This document shows positions 10,463 to 22,400 of a stretch of DNA of 64,000 nt, one piece after another; the stretch's first letter is position 1, and every line of letters starts with the position of its first letter. Made by a program: the position numbers and the translations under genes. Location of the stretch: positions 18,549,033 through 18,613,032 of the forward strand of contig NC_053153.1 of the NCBI RefSeq assembly GCF_016808335.1, written 5' to 3'. Under the pieces are notes generated by a model. It saw nothing but the letters and a program-made list of their open reading frames with translations, was not told where the DNA came from and ran no database searches. This stretch comes from Panicum virgatum. Its lineage: Eukaryota > Streptophyta > Magnoliopsida > Poales > Poaceae.

Positions 10463-13400
10463 TTTTTCTATATTACACACATGCTACAGTATCACAATGT
10501 TCCCATAGTTCAATACTAGGAAAAATGCTGTAGTTGTACTGATGTGGCCATATTGCTTTTTATCCAGTTTAATGCTTGTGATTGTGCAATGTAGCTTTTG
10601 ATAGTACCTGCTTGTTTTTGTAAACTTCCTGTAACTTCATTCATTTTTAGCATGTTTTTTTTGTAAACTTCTTGTAACTTCATTCAATTCTAGCATGTTC
10701 TGAGTTGATATGCAAATGAATAACATTCACTGTGATGCTGCGTTATCTCAGCATTTAGAAATCCTGAAGTGGAAATTGGATGGTTCATCTTTGGAAAATG
10801 TGGAGAAAAAGATAAAAAAATTAAGTGCGACATTCTTATATTGCATATCCAATCTTGGAGTATGGCTGGCAGCAAAGGTAAGAGGACAGTGATGAATGTT
10901 TTAATCATTATTATGCAGCCCTGAAATGTCTTATAACTTTTTATCAGGCTGCTGAGGTTTTACAATCATATAAAGAAAGCTGCTTATCCTTTTGGGGTGA
11001 AAAACTGGATGAACAAGTTGAGGGATTTGTTAGAAACTATGCCAAAGATGTATATGATGATCTCTCAGATACTATATCGAAGATGACAGAGAGGGGCATA
11101 CAACGTAATTGCATCTTTCTTCCTTTTTCATGTTAATTCGCTGTGCACTTTCCTGAATATTTCGACTTAATATGAATTGGTTTGTGTAAAATTTTTCCAA
11201 TGGTGTTCAGTTACTTTAAAGCCAACATTTGTTGTTTATAAATTAATTTACTAACCAAAAGTGGTGTATCAAGTGACTTTTGTGACGCATATGCCAATAT
11301 TTACCACTTTATCTATCCATTAGATAAAATGCTGTATTCAAGAATCAAAGGTGTGGTGGACGTGGACCATATAATAGAATTCAATTATCATAGAATAGTT
11401 AGACATTTCGACAATTTACACTAAAAACACCCAACCTTGAGGATAAGATGGTCCCTTAGTTTTGTCTTAAGGGAGGGGAGTACCAAAGAGTGAAGTACTA
11501 CGTACTCATATGAGCCTCTGGGTTTTGAGTCATGGTGGGCAGCTTCTCAAGTCAACAGGAGGCTCTACCAACTGAGCTATTCCTTTATTCTCGACAATTT
11601 ACATTATTTGGGACACATTTGTCTTAGCATAGTTTTTTAGTTATCTATGACACTCCCTGTGTCCAAACATATATAGGGTGTATGTTTGTAGTCTGTAAAA
11701 TTAGGCTTCTATTGTTTTCTCACATAATATATTGTTTATAGCTACATAATCAAAATAGTGCAACAGCACTTCGAAATTTGGATCTACACTCTAGTAGTCT
11801 AGTATATAAGTTGTGTACACTAAACATACTTACAGTTTGACAAGTGTTGGCAATAATATCCAACATCTGAATCGTCCAAAAACATGTATGCAGTACATGA
11901 CTGGTTGCAGGCACATGAATTTGAAATGCACCATATATGATCTTGATGTGCGTTTTACATCCTAAATCCTTCATTATTTTATCAGGACATATTGGTGAGG
12001 ACTTTGTTGCCGATCTGCAAGATGGGCTATTGACATCCAAAGTTCATTTTCTTATCAAATCTCTTCTGGAGTACAGGTGAAAAATTTCTTGGACCTTGAG
12101 TATGTAATAGTTGACTGTCATTGCTTTTGAAGTAAGTGATTTGGCTACCACAGGAATGCACGTATAAATTATCTCCGCACTATAGTCTAGTCACGACTCA
12201 GCAATTTTGACGTTAAAATTTGTTCCGCATGAGTTGGTTTGAGTCCTTGCATATGCCTGTAACAAGATACAAAAAAAAGGTCGATAGAAATGTTTGCCGC
12301 CAACAGGTTGGGTGTTACTGACTTACTGTCCTACCAATCACAGTAGCACCTAACCAAGTGCATGAAAGAAATCCAACAGGTTTATAAAATTGGATAGAGC
12401 ATGCAAAGCATCCGCATGCAAAATTTGCTTAAACAAAACTTGTGTATGTAGAAACAGAAAAGAGAAATCAATATGTGAATAATAGCAGCCTTTCAGGTTG
12501 CGGGTTAGACATCAACAGTTGCAATCCACTGCATTGATTTCTACTTTTCGTTTCTCCCTTTACAATATTTTGTTCAAGCTCAGACTTTACATGAACCTAG
12601 AGTATTTCATGCTCTATCCGTCCATATTTCGTTGGGATTTTTTATGCATTCTTGTAGGCACATTGTAACAATGGTAGCACAGTAGACCGAACTTCTCTTA
12701 TAGAGAGAACAAGGGGAAAGATAAATATATTAAGAATACAATGGCTTATAAAAATAATACAAAAACATTTCATTTCATTGCTAATTTTAGATTAAGTCCA
12801 TTTTTCTTATCAAAATATCATGATTAATCCATCCTGCTTGGGGTGAGACATGACTTTTGTATGTGTCTTGAACCAAGTTCATGACTATGTGAAGATAGAA
12901 AATTCTAGATGAACAAGCGAGCTCAATAAGGAAAAAACTTGGGGAAGGTGTTGTTGGAGTATATTGAGCCCGTGTGTATAGAGGCCCATCTAGAGGCCCA
13001 TGTATAGGCTTTATATATACCCACCCTTCTAGGGTTGGAGGAATACAAGTCATTATTCTCTCCTATTCTCTCTTTCATGGTATCAGACTAGGCTCTGCGC
13101 TGCCGCCGTCGCCCATGGCCGGCCGGCCGCCGGCCTCCTCCTCCTCCTCCCTTCCCCTCTTCTTTCCCCCATCCCTTCCTCTGCTCCGAGCCGCGCCTGC
13201 GCCGCCGCCCCTTCCGCCGCCGCCTGGAACGCCTGGACCCATCGGGGTCCCCTGCCTGCCGCCGCCGCCGCCGCTGGTTTGCGCGCGGGCGCGGCGGGCG
13301 GGGTGGGGGGGCGCGGCGGGCGGATCTGGCGCGGGCGCGGCACTCACCCCTATGCCCGGCGCGGATCCACCTGCTGGGGGCGCGGCGGGTGTCGAGGCCG

Positions 13401-16400
13401 TCGCCCTGGTGGCGCTCAACCCTATGCCCGGCGCGGATCCACCTGCTGGGGGAGCGGTGGGTGTCGAGGCCGTCACCCTGGCGGCGCTCCCCCCTCTACC
13501 CGGCGAGGATCCGCCTGCTGGGGGTGCGGCGGGCGTCACTTCGACGCCTCCCCTGCCCTGCGCGGGTGAGGCGGAGGAAGGGGATGACCCGCCCCTTACT
13601 GGGCCGCCCCTTCTTGGGCCGATGCCCCCTGGGCTTCCTCCCCGTGGGCCGGTGCCCCCTGGGCCGCCGCTGCCCCATCCTATGGCCGCCGTGAGCGCCG
13701 CGGTTGCTGCTGCCTTCCGCCAGCAGCACGTCGCCGTGATGCCCACGGACGACGCCTGCAGTTTCCAGACCACTGCCGCCGCTGCGGGTGGCACGGGCGG
13801 CCCCCACGTGTGCGCATGGCCGCCCCAAGGCGTCGGAGCCGCCCCACCCGCCGCGGACGCCGCGCGCGTGCGCGCCGCCCCTGCTGCTGCCGCTGTAGCC
13901 CTTACTGTCGTCGGCACCAGGGCCCTTCCCGTGGGCGCGTGGGCCTCCGGCGCGGGCACCCCTCCTCTGCTCCCGGGCGCGGGCCGCACCGCCGCAGCTG
14001 CCGCCTCCCTCGCCGCCGCGCAGGCTCAGGCTGTTGCGCCCGCAGACCTGGCCGCCGCCGTCGCGCCCGCCGCGCACGCCGCGCAGGCCGCGCGGGCCGC
14101 CACCTCCCTTTCCGCCGCGCGGGCCATCGCGCACGCCGCGCACGCCGCGCAGGCCGTCGTGCCTAGGGACACCGCGTGGGCCGCTGCCTCCCTCGACGCT
14201 GCGCAAGCTGTCGCGCCCGCCGCGCATGCAGCGCCGGCCCAGGCCGCCGCGCTTGCCACCCAGGGGGGAGGGGGCTCTCATCCTCAACCCCAGCCAGCGG
14301 CTATGCTCGCCGCTGCTGCTCCCCTGTTCGGGCCGTTCTGGACCCCGTGGGATGGCGTCATCCATCAGGATCCTCGGCATATCCATCCCATGGTGACTCG
14401 GCGGATGGCGTCTCAGGCCTCGACACTCTCCGCCACCGAGGGAGAGCCGCGGGTCTCTCCGGTACCCTCCTCTGTCCGCGACGCCTTGGCGGATCCTCAC
14501 TGGCGTCGCGCGATGGAAGAGTACGCGACTCTTCTTGCCAACCAGACGTGGGATCTCGTGCCGCGTCCGTCTGGTTGCAATGTGGTGACTGGCAAGTGGA
14601 TCTGGACGCACAAGCGTTGGGCTGACGGCACACTGCAGCGCTACAAGGCTCGCTGGGTTCTCCGGGGGTTCACTCAGCGGCCTGGTGTGGACTATGATGA
14701 GACCTTCAGCCCGGTCGTGAAGCTCGCTACGTTGCGCACGGTCCTCTCGCTTGCGCTCTCGCGCACTTGGCCTGTGCACCAGCTGGATGTGAAGAATGCT
14801 TTTCTTCACGGCACCTTGTCAGAGACTGTCTACTGCTCTCAGCCAGCGGGATTTGTGGACTCGAGTCGTCCGGATATGGTCTGTCGGCTCAACAAGTCTC
14901 TCTATGGACTGAAGCAGGCTCCTCGGGCCTGGTACTCTCGGTTCGCCACTTTCTTGATGACACTGGGATTCACCGAGGCCAAGTCTGACACGTCTCTCTT
15001 CATCTACCGCCGTGGGGATGCGACTGCCTATCTGCTGCTATATGTTGGAGTAATGGGCTTGACCCTTTACTTCTAAAACATTAAAAGAATTTAAAGCCCA
15101 CTATTAATGCTAGGGAATCAATGCTTAATTCCGTACCGGGAATTGAGGAGGATCTCAACCGACTTAAAAGGTGGACTTCGTGTACACCACTTGTGAAGCC
15201 GGTAAGAGGAGGACGGTGAACCGCGCGCGCTCGCTCGCCTCGCCGGGCCGTGGCCGTGGCGAGGCGCGGCGCGGCGCGGCGGGCCGGACGGACGGGCGGT
15301 GCATGCGCGTGCGCGGCCGGACGTGACGTGCAGGTGCCGGTGCGGTGCGGTGCGACGTGATGTGCTGAGATGAGAAGGATGTTTTGCAGTAAAGAGTATT
15401 AAAACAGAGGGTTAATGTCGTCACTAATGACCGGACATTGAAGGCTCTTTACGACGTCCAGGTTCGTTGAACCTGAGGCACATTAACTGCCGCTCATCAA
15501 AGCCATTCATGATGTCCAGGTTCGTTGAACCTGAGGCATATCGTGCCTATATAAACCAGCACCCTCTCCTCTCATCCTCACTCATCTCAAGCACTCATCC
15601 AGGTACTCCTCTTCAGGAGACCTCTCCCTTCTCCCTCAGCTGCTTTCTGCCTTCCCCACCGCTAGCACTGCGCGCACAGGTCTAGCGAGAGCAGGGCCTC
15701 CGGAACCTCTGCTCGCTGAAGGTCCTGCACGGGACGCGGGCAATTAGGTTTTTGGGGAGCGTCTTGACGCGACTGCTCGCTCCCTGAACGACTCCTTCGT
15801 CTACTTCCCGGCGTAACCGCTCGTGCGAACGACTACTTCGTCTATTTCCCGGCGTAACCGTTCGTGGGACTGCACTATGAACATCTTCCTGCATCGACAT
15901 AGTTCGGCTACTTCGAGCAAGACCAGTCGAATAGCATGTCTATTCCAGCTGGTAACGGCGCAACCGGTGCCTCCGGCACTGGTCCCGCCTTGGGGTACTT
16001 ACTAAACCTACTCTGGTTTAATTCTTTGTTCATGCTTATTAGTGAGAATAACATGAACACATGCACATATCTTGTACACACATTATCACTCATCTATATC
16101 ATGAAATTGATATTAATATTTGGAATTAAAATATACCGAAAATTGCCTAGATATCTAACACTATATGTCGACGACATTGTGCTCACAGCTTCCAGTCAGC
16201 AGATGTTTCAGAGTGTCATCTCCTCTCTGCAGCGGGAGTTCGCTATGAATGATCTCGGTCAGCTCCACCACTTCTTGGGCGTCACTGTTGAGCCTCGCCC
16301 GTCTGGTCTTCTCCTTCACCAGCGGCAGTACGCCCTCGATATTCTGGAGCGGGCTGGGATGACTGATTGCAAGCCCTGCTCCACTCCAGTCGACACTCAG

Positions 16401-19400
16401 GCGAAGCTGTCTGTTGATCTGGGTGCTCCGGTGGATGATCCTACTGACTACCGGAGTCTGGCCGGCGCTTTGCAGTACCTCACCTTCACCAGGCCGGATC
16501 TCACCTACGCTGTTCAGCAGGTCTGTCTCCATATGCATGATCCCCGGGAGTCACACCTTGCTGCGCTGAAGCGTCTCCTCCGGTACGTCCGTGGCACTGT
16601 GGACCTCGGCCTGGTACTTCACCGCTCCTCTGCTGAGCTGGTGGTCTACACCGACGCTGACTGGGCTGGCTGCCCGGACACTCGTCGCTCTACTTCCGGC
16701 TACGCCGTCTTCCTGGGCGGCAACCTAGTCTCCTGGTCGTCCAAGCGGCAGCCGGTTGTTTCCCGCTCCAGTGCCGAGGCGGAGTACCGTGCTGTCGCTA
16801 ACGGCGTGGCGGAGGCGTCCTGGCTACGACAGCTCTTGGCAGAGCTCCACAGCCCGCTCGTCAAGAGCACGCTCGTCTACTGCGACAACGTCAGCGCCGT
16901 GTATCTCTCCACCAACCCCGTCCAGCATCAGTGGACGAAGCACGTGGAGATCGACCTACACTTCGTGCGCGACAGAGTCGCAATCAGCGATGTTCGGGTA
17001 CTCCATGTCCCGACTACCTCCCAGTTTGCTGACATCTTCACCAAGGGGCTGCCCTCGTCGACCTTCTCGGAGTTTCGATCCAGCCTCAACGTAGCCGGTG
17101 GCTAGTTGTGGCTGCCGGGGGGTATTAGCCCTTTGTACTCTACTTGCACTGTCTTCTTGTCCAGTCTTGAACATCGCTGCGCCGGTTGTTCAGACTGCGG
17201 GGGGTGTTGGCTTTCTTGTTGTCCAGTCTTGAACACCGCTGCGCCGGTAATTCAGACTGCGGGGGGGGGGGGGGGGGGGGGGGGAGGTGTTGGAGTATAT
17301 TGAGCCCGTGTGTTTAGAGGCCCATCTAGAGGCCCATGTATAGGCTTTATATATACCCACCCTTCTAGGGTTGGAGGAATACAAGTCATTATTCTCTCCT
17401 ATTCTCTCTTTCAGGTGTATCGACTAGAGTGGAGTTCTATTGTTATTTATTCATTGCATGTAAAAATTGATGATAATTTGTTTGGGAGGCCAGGGTTCGT
17501 GGTGAGGGAGTATAAATAGCCATACACCTGAACTAATATTATCCGACATGACACCTAAATTAGTCTAATCCTAAACCATGCGGCTGACTACATGCAGGTC
17601 TGATCTGACCACATGACTTTCTTTTTTTGTTTCTCTACCATGCAGGATAGCTGCATGTCAATGCATTATAGAATGATAATACTTTATGAGGGTAGTTCAA
17701 AACTGTCCACCACAACATATGAGACACACCACATTTAAAACAAGGTCACCACAAGAAACAGCCCACAAGTGTAAATTATGAAAAGAACCTGAACTCCGCC
17801 GGACTTTTGCACCAGCCTTGCAGCTCTATCTATTTGAATCACTGTGTCTTTTCTGATAAATATATGCTAACTTGTCCAATTAATTTGGAACATGGACCCA
17901 TGTTGCCAGCTGGATGGTTAGTGCCCACCACAACATGCGAGACGCATCACACTTAAAACAAGGTCACCACAAGAAACAGTCTGCAAGGCTGTAAACTATG
18001 AAAAGAACCTGAACTCCGTTAGACTTTCGCACCAGCCTCACAGCTGTCTATTTGAATCACTGTGTCTATTCCAGTAAACATATGCTAGCTTGTCTGATTA
18101 ATTTGGTATATGGACCCATATGGTCAGCTGGATGGTTACTGTCATGCACCTATCTTGATTCCATCTCGGTCAACATGCTGCTGCTCTGCATATGCCCATG
18201 ATACAAATTGCTAACGATATGATACTGACAGATATAAAATGTTCCCTCTAATTGTGTACCACAGAATATTTATCTCTCCGTCTATTGCAGACATATGCAG
18301 GACTTGAGATGCATTGTTTTTGTTGAGAGAGTTATCACAAGCATTATATTGGAGTCTCTTCTGTCCTCTATACATCAGATGTCTGGGTGGATTGTTAGAT
18401 ACATGGCAGGCAGTGCTGGCAAAAATTGTGGCTTGCAACATCAGAGTAGGAATAAACACATGGATATCATTGATTCATTTCGAAGAGGAAAGGTTTGCTA
18501 TTAATGATGTCATGTTGTGCTCATGGCCTTCTGTTAATAATTGTAATCTGATGAGGTTGTTCCTGTAGGTGCATCTAATTATTGCCACAAAAATTTTGGA
18601 AGAGGGCCTGGATGTGCCAAGTTGTAACTTGATAGTCCGCTTTGATCCATCAGCAACTGTACGCAGCTTTATACAGTCACGTGGTCGAGCTAGGAAGCAG
18701 AATTCTGACTATGTTTTACTTGTTAGAAGGCATGTCTTCCAATTTTGAGTCTATTGTTGTTTCCTCAGAAAGTTTTTATTCTTCCAGCTATATGAAATTT
18801 GATTTCTTTTTTTTCATCCAAAGTAGACAACTAGACATCATCCACTGAATTATCTATTCACCAATTGAATACCATTTGTGGGATGCAGAACCTGGGGTTG
18901 GTTGCGTGATTTTTGGTGTCAGCTCTACATTTCCTGTTTGAATTGTATGTCATGGATCGTTAGTGCTGCTAAATTCTAGTGTTCACATTTTAGTTCCAGA
19001 TGGCTTAATCTACAATTTGTGATGGTGATAACAGAAATACCATGAAGGATTAGGATTTAAATAGATGCCTGTCTTTTGTTCATTCTAGATTGATTTATTG
19101 TTTCTGGTTTAAACTGTCTTGATTTGTTTGCAATCTTTAGAGGGATTTGAGATGTGGGTTCAGTCAATTATTAATTGTCAGTTTACATGACCTTTTAACC
19201 TGGGTTACCTTTTGTCGCCAAAAGTTCAACTTGAAGATGTAGTTGGATTTCACATATTCCTTTACATGATCTTTTCCTCTTTTTTTTTTGAAACGTACAT
19301 GATCTTTTCCTGTTTTGCTGTATCAGGGGAGATGCCAATGCTCTTTCTAAGATGCAGGAGTTTCTCGCAAGTGGGCAAATAATGCGTGAAGAATCTCTGA

Positions 19401-22400
19401 GATTGGCCTCTACTCCTTGCCAACCTCTTCCAAACACCCTATGCAAGGAAGAATGTTATGTTGTTCAATCTACTGGAGCAGTTGTGACTCTAAACTCTAG
19501 TGTTCAATTGATTTACTATTTCTGCTCAAAGCTCCCATCAGATGAGTCTGTTTTCTTTCTTAGACAAGGTTTTCTTATGGTTCATACCAAGAACATTTTA
19601 TAGCTCAAATATTAACATATCTTACCTCCATATGCCAGGTATTTTAAACCTCTACCAAGATTCGATATTGACAAGGCACTAGGTACATGTACCTTGCATC
19701 TTCCAATGAGCAGTCCTGTACGGACAGTTTATGCACAAGGAGAAGTTTCTCTCCTCAAACAGGTTGTTTGTCTCAAGGCTTGCCGGGAATTACATGCCAT
19801 TGGTGCTCTCACAGACTTTCTCTTGCCGGAGTTGACTGTTCTAGAACATGAACCCGACATTGGTATGCTTATATTTCTGTGTTAATTAATGAAAAAATGA
19901 ATCTGCTGGTTTATTTTCTCAAGTTGTTGTTAATATGTTTTTCTGTTACATCTTACATAGGTTGGATAATTTTTCACTGAGTAATGATACTTGCGGTTAC
20001 TTATTTGATTTGTATAGTTGTACTATCTAAAACTGCTAAACTCAAAATATAGATTTTAACTTTTTAAGGGCAACGTGAAAGAGAGGGAGTGGGAGAAAAA
20101 ATAACTTTCATGTCAACTGGTAAGGTTCAGTATAGATGCACGATTGCGTATTCAGGTACAAGCAATATGCGAATGAATTTCATATGACACATTTCATACT
20201 TCATGATAGTGTCAACACATGGTAAATTACAAAGGGGAATAGATAAATATCTATTTTTCTGCCCATGCCAAAATAAAATCGCGCTCTTCATAAAGTTTCC
20301 TATTTTATTTACCAAGTTTACCCTTATTGATTAACATTTTCAGTATACCTGAAATGTCTAGGCTTAATAAGTCAAAAGTAAACGCTCACTCATTGAACCC
20401 GTACATTTCCAACCGGGTAATATGTTTTGGATACAGACAATTGAATTGGTCTATTATACTAAGATTGCATTTTAACTTTCATAATGTAGTTGTGGAGAAA
20501 TACAAAGAGGATCAGCCTGACTACTTTCCAGAACAATTAGTGGATAAGTGGTTACATTTTTCTCATCTTGGATTATATTACTGCTACAAGATCTCACTGG
20601 AAGGGTGTTCTGAAACTACTCCAGCTGAGATAGTTTTAGTTGTAAAGTCTGATATGGGATCTGACTTCACCTCTAATTCATTCAAATTGTTTGGTGTGCA
20701 AGATTATGTAAGTGTTACCATAAGATATGTTGGCATCATTCATCTAAATCAGGAACAGGTAAATTTTGGCCTCACATTATCTTGTTCTGTGATTGTGATA
20801 CCATCCTTTCTTTGTCTGTTTCATTGATGCAAGTATTTTGGGTCCTCAGTGATTATAACAACACCACCTCTCTCTGCTCAGGTGATTGTAGCTAGAAGAT
20901 TTCAGACAACCATTCTTTCGTTGATTATTAATAATGACCATTTGGAAGTCAGGGATTCTACTAAGAACTTACTTGAAATGCAAGCATCTCCTGAAGTTGT
21001 TTATCTACTTCTGCCTGTAGTTGCTGGAAAAATTGATTGGTGCAGCATGAAATTCTCAGCGTCACCAATGCTTGAATTTACTAACAATGATATGAGACAC
21101 TGCCATTCTTGTAAAGATACCAATTTAGTGCAGACAAAAGATGGCCCTTTATGCCGGTGCTTGCTTAAAAATTCTGTTGTCTGTACCCCACATAATGGCA
21201 TGCTTTATGCAGTTTCTGGGTTTCTTGACTTGAATGTAAATTCGCTTCTGCCTCAAAGTGATGGGAATGCTGTTAGTGTTAGCTACAAAACCCATTTTAA
21301 AACTAGGTATGCGTTTGTCTTACCAGTGGTATCCTTTAGTTGGCATTCTTCATTAGGCTGTATAATGTATCTTATATATCTTGTTTCTAATATACATTCT
21401 CCAGGCATGGCCTCGATTTAACATGTGAAGATCAACCTCTCTTGGCTGCCAGAAAGCTTTTGAAAGTGCGGAATTTCCTCCACAAGGGCGACTGTAAAAA
21501 AGAAAAAGGTTCCTTTCTAATGAGAGCAATTAGTTTGTGCCTGTTGCTATGCATCGTCTTGGTATTTACTGTTACAAATGAGCAACTCATCTATGACCAT
21601 ACCCAAAGGGGGCAGAAAAGGTGATGTACAAAGTGCATATAGCACCCTACACTATTGAGTAATTACAAGAGGTGTATATACATCTAACACCCCTCCCCTC
21701 AAACTCACGGTGGGTCAACGACACTGAGTTTGGAAACAAAAAAGCTATGTTGCACCCTAGTTTGAGCCTTTGTTAAGAAATCAGCCAACTGAAACTCTGA
21801 GGGCACATAGTAAAGAGCCACCACCTCATCATGTACTTGCGATCGCATTTAGGAAGCATCAACAGGATAACGAGCAATATTGATCGCACCAGGGCTGTCA
21901 AAGGATAGAGGAGTCGGTGAGGAAGTCATCACACCGAAATCCTCAAGTAGCCACTTGAGCCATGTGACCTCAGCCGTCATGGTCGCCATAGCCCACAACT
22001 CAGCCTCACCACTGGACTGGGAAACTGCCGTCTGCTTCTTGGTTTTCCAGGCAATCAAGGAGGACCCAAGAAAAACACAATAAGCCAAAAGGGTACGACG
22101 ATCAGAGTGATCACTAGCCCATGTCGCATCAGAGTACGCCTGAAGTTGAAGGGAACTAGAGCGAGGAAAGAACAAGCGGCATGAGATGGTGCCACGAAGG
22201 TATCGAAGAACACAAGAAGGTGAGCGTAGTGGAACTGTGTGGGAGCAAAACGAACTAACTCAGGATATGAATATCATGAGAAATGTTAGGACGAGTAATC
22301 TCAAGGTAACAAGGCTCCCAACAAGGTGACGATAGCGAGTGTGATCATCAAGGGGAGCACCATTAGTAGACCGCAATGGGAGCGGCACGAGAGAGAAGAT

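Larger units (their letters stand above)
13115..17105 (+). pseudogene. Copia polyprotein remnant: Pro/Ala-rich region, reverse transcriptase, RNase H
   Basis: From the ATG at 13115 the frame is open to the solo LTR at 15043. It reopens after the LTR at 16161 and ends at 17103-17105. About 440 residues of Pro/Ala/Gly-rich sequence come first, including three tandem copies of a unit containing [15 protein letters not shown] words (about 13342-13530). Reverse transcriptase follows ([36 protein letters not shown] and [12 protein letters not shown]). The catalytic YVDD motif is split by the inserted LTR. After it come the RT thumb, RNase H ([14 protein letters not shown]) and a stop. Domains needed for capsid, maturation and integration are missing, so mobility would have needed a helper. 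Codon use is very GC-rich. Confidence 0.85.
12952..17413 (+). mobile_element. Non-autonomous Ty1/copia LTR element, gag/protease/integrase absent
   Basis: Two 126-bp LTRs (12952-13077 and 17288-17413) differ at one position. The element is flanked by the 5-bp repeat GGTGT (12947-12951 and 17414-17418). A primer-binding site TGGTATCAGA follows the 5' LTR, and a G-rich polypurine tract precedes the 3' LTR. The internal part encodes a long Pro/Ala-rich stretch joined directly to copia reverse transcriptase and RNase H. No gag, protease or integrase motif is seen. A solo LTR of another family interrupts it at 15043-16160. The element occupies most of DCL2 intron 8 in the sense orientation. The near-identical LTRs indicate recent insertion. 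Confidence 0.92.

Noticed and set aside
10705..10751. Earlier start for DCL2 exon 6 using the ATG at 10710
   Set aside because: No in-frame AG acceptor fits there. The acceptor ending at 10751 joins in phase and gives the expected LEAK-HLEIL junction.
11421..11590. A tRNA gene on the minus strand
   Set aside because: The D-arm is good, but the anticodon and T arms do not fold and the flanks show a 13-bp insertion duplication, so it is a SINE.
13496..14809. 437-codon minus-strand open frame opposite the copia Pro/Ala-rich region
   Set aside because: It mirrors GC-rich repeats of the sense frame and has no conserved motif.
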